This document shows positions 22,371 through 35,173 of a stretch of 64,000 nt of DNA, piece by piece. Source of the DNA: Enoplosus armatus. Its lineage: Eukaryota > Chordata > Actinopteri > Centrarchiformes > Enoplosidae. Location of the stretch: positions 25,453,501-25,517,500 of the forward strand of contig NC_092186.1 in the NCBI RefSeq assembly GCF_043641665.1, read 5' to 3'. The translations under genes were made by a program, and so were the position numbers. Under the pieces are notes generated by a model, which was not told where the DNA came from, did not search any database, and was given only the letters and a program-made list of their open reading frames with translations. Position 1 is the first letter of the stretch; each line of letters starts with the position of its first letter.

Positions 22371-24384
22371 ATGCACATGACACGTGGAAGTTCACTTCTA
22401 ATGGTTTCCTTATCATTGCGCCTGCAAAATGATAATTTCCCCTTCAGGTTGTTCCTCCGACAAAATGAGATAAAAACCGAGGCGAACGAGGGGTTGGAGG
22501 GGTTTCAAACGCATCCATATCAAAGGGACCTGGCGTGGGCAGGGAATGCGATGATGGTAATCCTGTGTGAAGAGTACATCCTCATCTACCAACCCTGTGG
22601 AGTCACAACGCACAACCAACAGTCCTAATCCCCTCACACTACCAGTGGGAGAGTCACTGTTAGTCAGTCTCGTGTGAAAGGGAAATGGTATCATTTGAAA
22701 AGCCTTTTCTTCCCGTTTCTATGATTTCTGCGTTTTTACAAGATTAGGAAGAAATCCACAAGGTCTTGTTCTTTTTCCCGTTCTCATTTTGTCTCAGCAT
22801 GTAGTGCCAAGTGCTCTTTGTTGCAGAGGTTTTTCAGAACACTTGCTGGTGATAACAGAACATGTGAACACAACTTATTCTGAACTCATTAAAAAAGCAT
22901 TATTAGGATTCAAGCGTTCGATCGGCAAACCTGCAGTAAAAGCACTGGGTGTCGGTCGAATCACTGTTTTGTGTGTTTTACCACGTGGGAAGAGAGGGAA
23001 GCAAATCAGAGGGCTGTTTGAAATGTCTGAAGTTTTGTATGTTATGTGTAAATCACTTAAATCGAGAGGGTTTTTGGATTGTAAAGAACTGACAAGATGG
23101 AAGGAAACTGGGAAGCAAAGACTGTCTGCTGTGAGCGAAGGAGTTGGGAAGATGGAAATTGTCCTTAGGCACTGTTCTGTTCTGGGGAACAGTTTTGAAC
23201 AAAGAAAGCAATAAAACGGAAGAGAGATGCTGCTGCCTAATTAGAGCTTTAAGGAGTCCTTTTGGGTGCTTGAAGCTCCTTCAATTTCATGACGCTCAGA
23301 TAAGGAGGCAGAAAACATTGGGTGGCAGCAGGCGTACTACCAAGGGACCACCGCGGCGAAACACAAGTGGAGCACCTTTTTAATTGGCTCTTTGTCTGGG
23401 TTCTACTTTTAGCGCGAGGCTTTAGATCTTCTCTCTTCAAGTTTTGAAAGGAATGTTGAAATCGTTGTTTCCAAACTGGTGACAAGTGGATTGTCTTAAG
23501 GTCTGACTGTCTGGTCGACCAGTTAACTAGACCTGACCTAAAACCAGTTCCTGAAAAGAGATTTTCCATCTCTCCTGTAATTCTGACTACCTGATTACAT
23601 TGTAATTACATGAATAGACATGCTGAGTATTAAGTCTGATATAGAGGAATGAAATGATGTTCGTCTCGATCTGTTTCGGCACTGATGTACACCTCCATAG
23701 AAAATGAATTAGACCATATGTCAACATGGTATTGTATTTTGTTATTCTGCAAACCCAGGTCTGAATATTTGTGCTACTATTTGCTTTACTCTTGCAGACC
23801 ACAGCAAACATTCAGTGCTGGTTCTCTGCTTTGTTTAATATTGTCCACGCTCTCCAAAAACTGATGGTGTATGCAGGGAAATAAGGATTCGACTGATTGA
23901 TAACAATAACTTTGTCTGTGGGGCACGTTTCAGAGCAGGAGTTATAAAGCATAAAGTCAGACATCAAAAGAGGGCTTGATTTTAAGGGTGTAAGAATTGT
24001 CATATATATAATATACATGCATTTATTCATTTCTGTGAAGAAGGCAACTAAATTTAAGGGTTGTTTTAGAAGTTTATATCTTTATTTATTTAGTTATTAA
24101 AGCTGCTTGGACTATTAAAAACGTGTGTACGACAGTGAAATTAAAAGAGAATCATAATGCGGACATAGAATTGTGTTCCTAAAAATATAAAGAAACATAT
24201 CATCTGATGCATCACAATATCCACGGAAAATGTCGTCTGTTCAGAATTGTATACACATTGCTGGTTTTACACACACTTCCTGCAGGTATTAAGTTCACTA
24301 TTTAGTTTAACTGTACAGTTAATTGTGCTGTTTTTTTATGCAGTGAATATAATGAAATATACATACAGATATTGCAAAAGAAAT

Positions 24385-24425
24385 AAAATAGGGGTCCCTT
24401 AAGAAAAAGGTTGGCAACCACTGTT
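24385..24425 (-). repeat. hAT-like repeat end (reverse of TGGTTGCCAACC)
   Basis: AGGGGTCCCTTAAGAAAAAG followed by GTTGGCAACCACTG reads, on the - strand, CAGTGGTTGCCAAC, the start of the family seen at 19710. Only one end is recognised. Confidence 0.4.
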
Positions 24426-26411
24426 ACAGAGCCACAAAACATCGAACTTTAAACCGCAAGACTGCTGTTGGTTTCACAGTCAACGTACGAGTGGACCAAA
24501 GGAAACAGCCAGAGGGATCCAGCTGTAATTATTTAGGGCTTATCATCTCCCATCTTATCAATTTTTCATCCCATTTTTTTTATGTTTTATCTGCCAGACC
24601 AGCCTCTGTTTCCACAGAAACTGGGTCTGGTCATTTGCAGAAAAAGAAAAAATCAAATTTAACCTTGTGTGGCTGCATCAGAACGAGACGCTGCGCTCTG
24701 TTTGATCAGATATCCAGACGACAAAGCCGAGGTCTGACTTTCAAAAGAGAGCGTTTTTATTCCTCTAGCTCCTTTTGCTTATCTCCCTCTGTCCACTACT
24801 GTGTCTGCATGGGATTATTCAGCGTCCTTTTACCGGCCAGTGCAGCTCAGTGAGACATTTAACACGGCCAAATGTGACACTTTGCTCCTAAGACCTCGAC
24901 ATAAACCACGCAGGAGTGGCTGATGTGCTGTTAGAGCTGTCTGGAGGGCAGCGTATGTCGAAGTCGAGCTACACTCTTCCACAGCTCAAGATGGGGTCCT
25001 GTCAGCTGTAAATTACACCGCCAAAGTCATCATCGGGGTGTCAGTCTTTACAAATGAGGTCTGCAGAGGCAGCCTGGCCCGAACACAATCTGGAATTACC
25101 TCTATTTGTTGCTAAGTGTGAGGATAATGGAAGTAGATGACTGTCTGCCTCAGCACGTTTTTCCGTCTGCGATGTGGGACAGAAGGGTAGCAGAGGTGGA
25201 GGAGGTATGGCGGAGGCCTTGGGAAGGAAGGCTGTGAATTCTGACTCCGTCTTGCGTCTCTCCGCCCCACTGGCTCCTTATCAGAGTGGGGAGGGACTGA
25301 TGAGGTTTCGTCTTAGAAAAAGAAATGCTGGAAACGGTCGTTATGTCCAAAATAGGAAAGGAGAGAGGGAGGAGGGAATGAGGGAGGAGATGGAGTCGTG
25401 AGAGAGAAGAGACACGGAAGAAGCGTTAAAAAAAGACAGAAATGGTGAGAGAACAGCTTGTTTTTAAAACCTGAAGCATGAACAGAAGTCGAAAGAAGAC
25501 CCTTTTAATACTGATGTGTACTTGAAATTCAGGTCATAAACATTTCTATACTGTATTTTGGTTGAAAGGTTTGAAGAGTAATCTTAATCCACTGGTCGAT
25601 GAATCAGAATCAGAAATACTTTATTGATCTCTATTGAATAGATAACAGTAGCTTATCGAGCAACTTGCCAAATATTTACTAGTTTCCATCACCATCTGGT
25701 GAACTGAAGATGGGCATTTTTTTAAAACTATTTCATGACATTTTAAAGATGGATGGATTAAATCTTTCAATTCAAAAAAGAAAAGAATAACTCAGATTTT
25801 TATGAGCATAAGTCAGTATGAAATTTATATCTAAGTACAAGCCAAAAAAATAGTCAATTTGAAACCTGATTTAACATGTAATGTATTCATTGGTTTATTT
25901 AACAGAATCAGTGTACATTAATAAACATTGCTGTAAATGTACCTCCCTTAACCGAGTTTTAATCTGCAGAAAAATGTATGTACGATGAATATAGTTTAGA
26001 AGCATGCAGAGAAATAATAAAAAGAGAATATTAATGTTGGTAGGAATACCATAGAGAGGATACCATCATGCTATTATTATTAGATACAGTATATAGCAAC
26101 ACACTCTAGACTACAACTAAGTAAAACTCCATAGGAAACATCTGGAGTTAACCTCATCTGACTTTTCAGGCTTAATGTGAAGCCCTGATGAACTTTCTAG
26201 AGCCTTTTCTGCAGTGCCGAACAGTGTTTCAGAGTTCTGAAGTGGCCTTGGCATATTATCCAAACGCCAATAACGGTTCGTTTTGATGTGTCACCATTGA
26301 CGTCAAGAGCCAAGAGCCTACCACAGTAACGAGTTCTGTGTTCCCACATCAAGCTGAAATGAGAAACCTGGGCGTCATTATGAGTTTCAATTACTTGTAG
26401 CTCCATATGAG

Positions 26412-26414
26412 CCC

Positions 26415-26445
<31 letters not shown>

Positions 26446-26453
26446 ACACACAC
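26412..26453. repeat. poly(C)-(CA)n tract
   Basis: About 20 Cs followed by about 22 bases of CA. Confidence 0.9.
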
Positions 26454-28196
26454 CTCCCGGCGCTCTGAAAAATACAACTCCTTCTCTCCCGTCGGCCCTT
26501 CATGCCAACTGCCTTCCTTGAAATGTTATGGGCACCTGTTCAGACCCACTCCAGTATTGATTAAGCTATTTATATGTTAAAAACAGAGTGCAAAATGATT
26601 CACTGACTGGACGCCATTAGAAAAAGCACCCAAAGTACCGATAGAACAATATAAAAATACTTCCCTACAAGTAAAAGTCTTGCATTCAAAAGTATCAAGA
26701 CTATAAGCACTCTTTTTAGCTGTAAAATGTCTGATATATGATTATATATGACATTAATAGATTGTAAATGTGCAAACAGCGTTTTACTGTTCGGGCTGGT
26801 TGACTTATAATCACTTTATTTACGGTCTGAAAAGTAACTAGTTACTACAGCTGTCAAGCGGAGTAACAAAAATACACATGACCGAAAGAAGTCGAAGTAT
26901 AAAGTAACGTACAATGGAAATACTCAGGTAAAGTACAAACGTCCTGAGTATTGTACTGAAGCACAGTACCTCCACCACCGGCGTCACCGGATAAAAGCAT
27001 GTTTCACACACTTTCCCCTCAGCCCCTCTTTGCCTATTAAACGGCTGACATTTAAAGTCCTGCTGGACCGTGTTCAACCTCCAGGGTTAAGCTTCATCAA
27101 ACTATCGAGAGCCACCGCCGAGTCCTCCTGTCAGAAAATCATTAGTAAGTGGGCTCCTTCGACACACTGGGCTCCTTCTGAACCATTCTTGTGATGTGAA
27201 ACCTTGAGAATTTCTCCTTTTGAAATTGTTGAAAGCAATTATGTGCTCAGGATGGGAGATGGCTGAATAGGGTGGGAGGTGGGAACCACTAACATTTGAT
27301 TTGGAGAGTACTTTGAAGTAAAAAAAAAAAAAAAGAAAAAAGGGGGGGGGGAGTAATTTCCGCTACAAAAGCTGCGCCAATGTGTGTGTGTGTGTGTGTG
27401 TGTGTTTGGACATGTGTGCTCTGAGTGAACGGTGTCTTTCTTCCCTTCCCTCGCTCCCCTCTTTATATAAATGATTCAGAGTGTAATAGAAGTTTTATCC
27501 TTTCAGTCTTAAATCCTGCAGACCACAGCAGACTGTGGCATTAAGGTTACATGAGGATCAGAGCAGCCGCTGGAGCTCCGCTGCTCCCGTCATAAAAATG
27601 TAATAGACGGATAGAAAGCCGCGGTAATTAAATCAAAGACGTAGTGTCTGTTGCTCGTGGGGGGGTTTTTCTCAGTACTTTGGACCTGTCTGAGTTTGTA
27701 GTGTGCGTAACGGAGAGAGATCAAATATCAGAAAGTCAAAACCAATGATAACTTTAATTGAAATTGAATATTGAATGATATAAAACAGAGAAAAGCAGAA
27801 AATACTCACTTCCGAGAAGCAAGTTTGGCATCCTGCTTGAAAAGTGACAAAAGGTCAAGTTTGCTTCTACTGTCTCCCAAACAAAAGAAAATTGTCTTGA
27901 ACTCAATGACAAAACAGACACAATACATCTAAAAAAAAAAATTCAAGAACACAGTATTCACCAAAAAAAAAACGGGTATGCAATTTAAGATACAAGAATT
28001 GTAAAACACGTTCATGTTTGTAAAGATTGTGCTTAAGCAATGGAAACCTCAACAAAAGCTTAGTGGACCATGACTGTAGTCCGTTTGTTGGTATTTAAAG
28101 CAAACAGCACTCGCTCCTGATTATCATGACATGAAAGCAGAGTTTGACTACGGCCTCCAAGTGGATTGCTAAATCCAGAGTGCTGATTTCTGCCCC

Positions 28197-28229
<33 letters not shown>

Positions 28230-28252
28230 GACCCGCCTCCTCCCCCGTGCAG

Positions 28253-28418
28253 GTCCACCTGTTGAAGGACCAGTTGAGCGCGGAGGCCACGGCTCGCCTG
28301 GAGGCCCAGGCTCGAGTCCACCAACTGCTGCTGCAGAACAAAGACCTGCTGCAGCACATCTCCCTGCTGGTTAAACAGATCCAGGAGCTGGAGACCAAGA
28401 TGTCTGGACCAAACTCCA
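28253..28418 (+). CDS. nos1ap: nos1ap coding exon: coiled coil; branch point for alternative 3' ends
   Basis: The acceptor CCCGTGCAG ends at 28252 after a long C/CT tract, and the donor TCCA|GTGAGT follows 28418. The exon has 55 codons plus one base (exit phase 1). It encodes [20 protein letters not shown], then [19 protein letters not shown] and [16 protein letters not shown]. Mammalian NOS1AP is nearly identical here. Leu and Ile at heptad-like spacing with E/K/Q between them predict a coiled coil, likely for self-association or partner binding. The single leftover A pairs with TG at 31148 (ATG, Met) or with TT at 52562 (ATT, Ile), so both downstream exons are in frame. Confidence 0.96.
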
Positions 28419-31147
28419 GTGAGTAGACCACACGAGAGACTCTGACACATGAATGCACGCTTGCTGATGTGTAGAAGTACACGCACAGGTTTGCGCGGCG
28501 CGTACAGCTGCATAGAAATGGACACAGATGAAAGTCGTGACCGATATCAGCAACAGGTGTCTGGCAGAGCTGCGCAGCCACCACATCCCCTTTAGCTGAT
28601 CTAATCTATGATCAAAAAATCATTATTCCTCATCTCCGAATGTATAAGAAGTCCTTTGACAAACTTCTGAAGGTGCGCCGCAAACTTCTCACTTCTCTCC
28701 TTACTTCAATGGCTTTCTATTAACAGGAGATTTCTCACTAATACGTGGTGCAAAATAGTCCACAAGCAACACATGCCCACTGTAATCATACACATATATA
28801 AAATCAATTCAAGTTTATGTAAAGACTACTACTACTACTTAAAGACCTTAAGGTAGTCATCAGTACTCATAAAACATGATGTAAAGCGCTATTCACTACT
28901 TAATCAAAAAAAAGAGAGACAGAGTAATATGTTAGGAAGACACACTGTAATAGACCTGGCCCTGTCTACCCGGCACCACCAACCCCTCGACCCTAGTATT
29001 TTCGCGTTGCCACCTCTGCATGTTATTTTGAATGCCCCTCAATTCGCGTAAGGTCACAAAAACTGTTCTACGGACACACTTGAAGGCCAAACATATCTTA
29101 AATAGAGATGAAATACACAGCAGTAGACCTTTCTCATGACGCATTCGGACTTGTCGGACACAACAGCGGTTATGGCTGCATTTCATCTGTACTGTGTCCG
29201 TTTCAGAGTGCTGGGATTAGCTCACTAGAATGGCTCATTGGCACGCCTAAATGGAAAGGGGCCATCATTAATGTTAATGGTTACACCTGTCCTTTTCCTG
29301 CTATCGCAATTGAAAACGTCCCCCACGGGAAAGGTCTATTTCACAGCATTTTTACAGCATTTAGTAGAATTTTACAGCATGACACATGGTCTGACTATAG
29401 ATGAGAAGATGGGGGGGGGATTCCCATGCAGGAGGTTTGGTAAATGGTAAATGGATTTCACTTATATAGGGCTCTTCAACCTTCACGGTTCCCAAAGCGC
29501 TTTACAGTTCAGGTCTCATTCACACACACATTCACACACACCGATGGCGGCCGAGCTGCCATGCTAAGGTGCTGGCCTCCATCGCGAGCGACTTAGGGCT
29601 CAGTGCCTCGCTCAAGGACGCTTCGCCATGACGGGGGGGAGCCGGGGATCAGGTTCAGGTCTTAAAGGAGTACTCTGACTATACTAATGTGGTTTGAGTA
29701 TCCGATACTCACCTCCTGTAGGCTTGAAAGGTGGCTCTGGAAAGTTTTTTGTTTGTGGACAAAGCTATCAAAATGTTCACAGGAACATCTCAAACCACTC
29801 TGCTGATGATCAGTATGTTTAGTTGTTTTAGTTTTAATCGCTAAAATGGAGAACTTATGGGAAGCTACTTACAAAACCTGTCACAAAATTCAGTACAATT
29901 TTTCAATTTAGTGGGGTATTTGGTGAAATGGATTCCTTTTTCTTTTATCCAAAGCCACACCAGTGGCGGCAAGCTAGCAAGGTGCTATTTGGTGTTCAGT
30001 GTTTTGTCCAAGGACATGGGATTGAACCGCCAACCCTGCGATTCTGTGGACGGCCCGCTCGACCTCCACAGCTTGTCTTGGTGATATTTACTAAGACTAA
30101 GGATGTAAATGAGTCCAGCTGCAGTCCATCAGATTTGCATAACGTTCTGCTAAAACCTTTTGGAACGGAGTGCAAAAGAAAGTCTGCTGTAAGGGCGCAT
30201 TCATCCTGCAAAAAGGATGAATTTTGCTTGAGCCGTGCGTGGGAAAAAAACCGCAGCCCTCCCGTTCATTTGAATGGAGAGACCAACGCAGGGTCGTCCG
30301 GCAGAACAAAGTTGGAACAACTTTAGCTGCAACGCAATACGACGTCCTCCGGGGAAGCATTTCCACGGTTCAGCTCGCAATTGTCATGACGGACTGGGCC
30401 TCCTGAATGGTATTTCATGTCTCACCGGTAGTTTAAACAACCCCACCAACGCAGCCCCCCTGTGCTGTTTTAACACGGGGCTATGCTCAGTCTGAATCCA
30501 CGCTAACTTTGTCATGCATCCTTTTAATTTGCTTTTCTCTCCCACTCACTCTTTCCACCTGACTATAGTCTTTCGGCGCTCCATGTGTGTCTGATAAAAA
30601 AAAAAATGCCGCAGATTTGACACAAGCTTCTCCCAGACTTTGAATTTCAGACGCGCAGCACTGCAGGGGTGGCTTGAGAAGTTTCTGTGGATATTTTAAT
30701 AATGTATAATGTTACTGATTTTTGAGAACAGTGCACAGTAACTGCTGCGAATCCAAACTGATTACTGTACAGCTCCCGTCCTCTAATGTGCTTACTGGCG
30801 GTTAGTATTTGATACTGAAAAGATGGAGTCTTTTAGCTCCAGGTCTGGTCTCTGTGCCCATGAAGAAGGAAGCAAAGCATGTCTCACTGAGCGGCCCTGC
30901 TGATGATGATGATGAAATGCTTTGAAACATGTTTTTTTTCTTTCTTGTCTTGCTTACTCAATACAAAAACACATTGACTTATTGGTAACTGAGTTATTGA
31001 TTTTGCTGAAATTTGTTAGAATAGAATAGCATATACATTCACATCAAGGCACGGTGGAACATGAATGTGGTATACAGTATTTGACCTGTTCTTTATTCCT
31101 GGTCTCTTCCTCATTCATCACTTTCTGTGCCCTTTCCCTCTTTTCAG
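28419..31147 (+). other. nos1ap intron (2.7 kb)
   Basis: It starts GTGAGT and ends TTTTCAG. It contains a dispersed repeat at 29445-29660 (and a related piece at 29940-30080), and a small hairpin (ATTCATCC at 30199-30206 with GGATGAAT at 30215-30222). Nothing else recognised. Confidence 0.85.
29445..29660 (+). repeat. Teleost dispersed repeat (TAAATGG..CACTTATATAG family)
   Basis: GGTAAATGGATTTCACTTAT and ATAGGGCTCTTC precede CCCAAAGCGCTTTACAG, CATTCACACACA and a final CTCAAGGACGC..GAGCCGGGGATC. This order is typical of a very abundant fish repeat. A further piece with GTCCAAGGACATGGGATTGA and ACCGCCAACCCTGCGATT lies at 29940-30080. At 29662 a TTAAAGGAGTACTC string resembles the end of the MITE at 52114. 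Confidence 0.6.
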
Positions 31148-31710
31148 TGGGATCCCAGGACAGTTTGTTGGAGATCACCTTCCGATCGACAGTAACTTCA
31201 GTGATCTGTGACCCCACAACACCTAAACCCGAGATGTCCGCCCTCAACCTTCCCGCGCTGGGCACCGCTGACGGGTCCAGCAATGCCTTCTCATCTTCCA
31301 ATGGGACTCTGGGAAGCCCCCTAGGTAGGGACCAGTGTCTTCTCAAACTGGAGTGTTTCCGTTTCCTCCCGGGGCCTCCGGCTCCTCAACTCCCCTCGCC
31401 TCCCCCGCTGCTCAAGGCTAACAGGCCCGAGGGCAAAGGTCAAGAGGTGTCTGAGGGCACAGCAAAGCTGTTGTCCCGTGACGTCAAATCTCTGGGATGC
31501 CTGGACTTTGCCGGCTTTCGCGAGTCGGGCATCGCCTCAGAGTATGAGTCGAACACAGACGACAGCGATGACAATGAGGATGAGGGGGAGGACGATGAGG
31601 AGGAGATGGAGATCTTTGGCTGGGGCACGGACGAGGAGACTCTGAGGCTGCTCAATGTCCTCAACAGACAGGGAACTCCTGACTGTCTGGGAGATGAAAT
31701 AGCGGTGTAG
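31148..31710 (+). CDS. nos1ap: nos1ap terminal coding exon: nNOS-binding tail with ExF motif and PDZ ligand
   Basis: The acceptor TTTTCAG ends at 31147. The first two bases complete ATG (Met) with the previous exon, and 186 codons follow before TAG at 31708-31710. It encodes MGSQDSLLEITFRS, CDPTTPKPE, LGRDQCLLKLECFRFLPG, FRESGIASEYESNTD, a Glu/Asp-rich stretch, LRLLNVLNRQ and the C-terminal GDEIAV. The last residues form the ligand for the nNOS PDZ domain, and Glu-Cys-Phe at 31351-31359 is the internal ExF motif reported to help nNOS binding. The acidic stretch (about 31559-31614) is longer than I remember for mammals, and a Pro-rich linker follows the ExF motif. No frameshift or missing key residue is seen. 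Confidence 0.96.
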
Positions 31711-31920
31711 CGCACTAACCTGCTCCCCCGAAGAATCCTGCCGAGATAAAACACAATAGCCTTGACCTGTTTTTGTCCATTCACTTCAAACTACTCTGTA
31801 GGAATAACCATGTAGCGAACTAACCTCTTTCAGACGTGAACAATTACACAGACGAGGCTTACACCGACGTATTGGTGTAATTGTAGTTGCAAAGAGAGAA
31901 AGGAAAGACTCAAATAGATA

Positions 31921-31926
31921 AATAAA
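31921..31926 (+). other. Candidate poly(A) signal for the short nos1ap transcript
   Basis: AATAAA lies 211 bases after the stop codon, within ATAAATAAATAAG. It is the first canonical hexamer after the stop. The real cleavage site is not shown by sequence alone; other A/T-rich candidates follow near 32300. Confidence 0.35.
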
Positions 31927-34900
31927 TAAGAGCAAATTCACTGTAGGCGGCAAGAAGTGAGGCGAAGACAACTTGAGTGGCCCTGATCTGGTCAAACTGG
32001 GTATCGCCGTCATAGGGATCCTGAACATATCGTTCATATCTGTCTTAGGTTCAGTCTTAAATGTGAACTCCACACCAGAGGGGATTTTAGTAACTCATCA
32101 TGTGAAAATACATACACCAGCGTAGAATTTCTTCTTTGCTCACTGACTGGGGCGCTAAGTGCTCAGTACTGCCAGTAGTGGCCAAATGTCATTAGTGACA
32201 TTTATTTCTTTAGTCATTTATTGCACTGGATAAGACACAAGTTGTCCAGTGTATCTGTTTTGACATACTTCTCATAAAACAAATATATATATATATATAT
32301 TTTATTTATAAAATTATTTATGTACTATTTTTACTATGTTGTATATCAAGACTGTCAGACAGTCCAGGATCGGGGCTACAGCTTGAGTCTCAAGAAAACT
32401 GCAATCCTGATCCCTGAGCTGTAGAGCTCTGTGGAATGTACAGAGGCACCAGAAACGACCGGTAAGTTTTGAAATCAGTCATCGTCAAGCCAAGGGCGTC
32501 TGTGCCTGTGACTGTCGCGTCTTGCTGCCTATTTGCTGCCAGTGAATATGTAAAGTGTAGTATAAAGTGAGGCGATCATTCGCTTCACACCTGTAATACA
32601 TGTCTCAAGAGACAAGAATCTAATCCAATCTATATTCATACTCATGTACACTTTAGAATCCATCGCTTGCGTTGTTCCTTTTGTTTTGCCTCTTTTCTTG
32701 ATTACGCTTATCTATCACACACACACACACACACACACTCACTCGCACTCCTAAAATCTCCTCCCAGAACCTCTTTTGCCGAATTTCAATTCCAGATCAA
32801 TTTTGAGCCCTACAACGAAAATCAGGGAGTTTACCTTGAAAGTCTTTCCTCCTTGCAACGAACTGACACTGTACTTCATCATGACGATGTCAGGGTGTAA
32901 CATGAAATGAAAACCAAAAGCTAGTTAGTTAGTTCAGGGGGCAGGCTTTCCATTTGTCGCGATCGGGAGCGTGGCTGTCAGTCATGCTGGCGGGAACAAG
33001 ACGACAGGGTTTGGGGACTGGGGAGACTGATGAGCTCTTGTCCTTGCTGGAGTGAAAAGTGACTCTTGATGAACACTTCAGCCACATCTGAGGAGGAACT
33101 TTATTACTGACTCTATGTTTGGAGGGGGAAAGTCCTTCCTTGCTCAGCTCATAGTTAATCAAAGACTATTTTTAGACAAAAATGTGTATCTGTACTATAT
33201 GTACAAACTTTGTTTTCTACGTCATCCCACAGAACTGTTGAACTGTCCCGTCCTTGACGTCTGCAGGCACCCCTCTTTTTGTCTCCTCACAGTTTGTTGA
33301 CTTGGTAGTCGGAGCATGTTTGCACTCTCCTAACTTGTCCACGCGTTTCCCCGCTTTTTAATTTATGTAAAGCCGGGATTAGTTGGACCTCGAGGAACGA
33401 TGTTTATTTCTTTTATTCATCCCGTAAACAAAAACTCTTCCCTCGTGCCAGAACAGCAGCTCACAGATGACAGCCAGAAGTGGTCTCGTTTGTTTAAACC
33501 CAGCTCTGTGTATGGCCTCCAAGCACAATGCAGTATTAAAGTATTCATTTTGTTTCACAAGGAAAGCCACAGAGTTTTCTTTCCGTGTACTGTAGCCCCG
33601 GTTTATCAGGGCTCTTCTGCCACATCAATGCAGGCAGGCCAGTATTTGGCAAACGTAGATGCTGTAGAGATTTAAAAAGGGAACCAGGCCAACTCCCAAT
33701 GTGCTCACTATCTTTTGCAAAGAGCCTTAGCCTGATAGGATCAAACCAATCTAGTGAGAGTCCAGTAAACTAACTCCCAGGTAGCCACTTGCTTTCCGAG
33801 GGTGTTGGTATTAAAGGATGACAGAGATTCAATCAGAGATGTTATTTCTCTGAAAGTTTGTTTGGAAATTTGTACCAACTTTGCTCAATCAGTCTCTATA
33901 AATATGCTGGGGGCCAGTGGTTCTGTCCGAACTTTTCAGACTCGTATGAGGGCCATCTATCGTCAGGTTGATGTCTTCATGGGTCCAAAGTTTGGACCTG
34001 ATCCGAAATACCCTACCAGCATGGATAAATTCATTTTCAAAAAAGTTTTTTTTTTAAAAACAGCACCGATCTGGAAGGGATCGGACAATAGATGTATGTC
34101 CATTCTTAATACTAGTGCAGCGCCCGTTCGAAAACGTGCCTCTTCGGAACGGACCGATTGCTTCAAGACTTTACTGATGTAACTTCTCCGGTCTGTCTTT
34201 TTAGAAAAACACAAGGCGGAAGATAAGAAAGGAGCAGACGTTTCATCACGTTTCATTCACAAATGTTTTGCATTTTGCTTCAGACTTCGGTTCGGACCTG
34301 TTGTGCAGACTGCGTTTGGTCCTAACCCTGGAGTGGTCCTTTGAAAATGTGAAGACCAGTCAAAATCCCCTTACTTTACAGTGATTTCTTCTTCTTTTTT
34401 TTTCCTGTTCCTTTAAGGACATTATCAAAAGCGTAGGAATAAAAGAGTAAGCACGCAGGCACACGTTTTCTGTTTCTGGATCTTCCCCTCGTGTTATAGC
34501 AATTGCCATGTCTTAACTTGCGTATCTTTATTCTTAACCTTCTCTCTTTTCTGTTCCCAGCTTGCTCTTGACACTTTTCCCTTTCTAGCCTCGGGGGTAA
34601 ATACTCTCTGTTCTCTGCCTGCTCCTTCCCTTTCACATCTTACGTATTTCTCTCGCACGTGTGCGACCTTAACCTTATTCTCTTGTCACCTCTTCGGCCT
34701 AGCTCTTCCTCCGACCTCTCCAAAATGCCAGACATACTGTATTTCTCAACGGTCCCCCGTCACTAATTGATCTATTACCGATTCATGTTGTGTGGTTGCA
34801 AAAACACAAAAGTACGGCCCTCGGCCTTTTACCCTGACAGAGATGCTGGAGGTCAGTAATCCCCATGTGAAGGTCCTGTGGCTCGGAAAGAGTTATGGGT

Positions 34901-35101
34901 TTTCAGAAAACGTTGACTAATATTAACCGTCTGTTCGGAGGTCACACGCAGAGGGGAGATTCGTTTCCTTTGTGAGTTATTTGTGTTTGAAAGTTTGAAC
35001 TCATTCCTGCATTCTTAACTTGATTCAGCTTCTAATTAATTTATGGGATACAGTCGAATGCTGGAAAGAAGAAGATGTGTGTGTATTTGTGGTTGCTGGT
35101 G

Positions 35102-35104
<3 letters not shown>

Positions 35105-35170
<66 letters not shown>
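35105..35170. repeat. (AT)n microsatellite, 66 bases
   Basis: 33 uninterrupted AT units, the longest AT tract in the window. Its self-complementarity allows cruciform extrusion. A shorter TA tract lies at about 32283-32301. Confidence 0.95.

Positions 35171-35173
<3 letters not shown>

Larger units (their letters stand above)
17966..28252 (+). other. nos1ap intron (10.3 kb)
   Basis: It starts GTGAAT and ends in a C/CT-rich tract plus GTGCAG. It holds hAT-derived pieces (19710-19800, 21305-21475, 24385-24425), an intact TTAA-flanked MITE (21001-21248), a pyrimidine-rich tract (21950-22370), several CA/GT microsatellites and an A-rich/G-rich run at 27320-27352. An ATCAGAATCAGAAATACTTT string at about 25606 resembles a fish retroposon tail. 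Nothing recognisable was seen at about 22700-24300 or 24500-26400. Confidence 0.85.
1..31710 (+). other. nos1ap: nos1ap gene, 3' portion (span of exons and introns)
   Basis: NOS1AP (CAPON) is a cytoplasmic adaptor with an N-terminal PTB domain and a C-terminal tail that binds the PDZ domain of neuronal nitric oxide synthase. Only the part after the PTB domain is here. Four exons (170, 162, 166 and 563 coding bases) join in a consistent phase series (1-0, 0-0, 0-1, 1-stop) and encode about 352 residues that follow the mammalian protein in order: LTGAEKA.., GVTDLDA.., SPRMLLP.., polyQ, coiled coil, MGSQDSLLEITFR, CDPTTPKPE, LECFRFLP, ESGIASEYESNTD, DEIAV. The PTB exons must lie upstream of base 1. 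Fish often keep two copies (nos1apa, nos1apb); I cannot tell which this is. Confidence 0.93.

Noticed and set aside
22101..22628. 175-residue open frame on the + strand
   Set aside because: Composition-driven (pyrimidine-rich tract); no splice or protein support.
28060..28584. 174-residue open frame on the - strand
   Set aside because: Antisense shadow of the nos1ap coiled-coil exon at 28253-28418 and its CT tract.
31309..31328. Possible donor CTAG|GTAGGG inside the terminal nos1ap exon
   Set aside because: The frame continues with conserved NOS1AP sequence (LGRDQCLLKLECFRF), so the site is not needed; no matching acceptor was evident.
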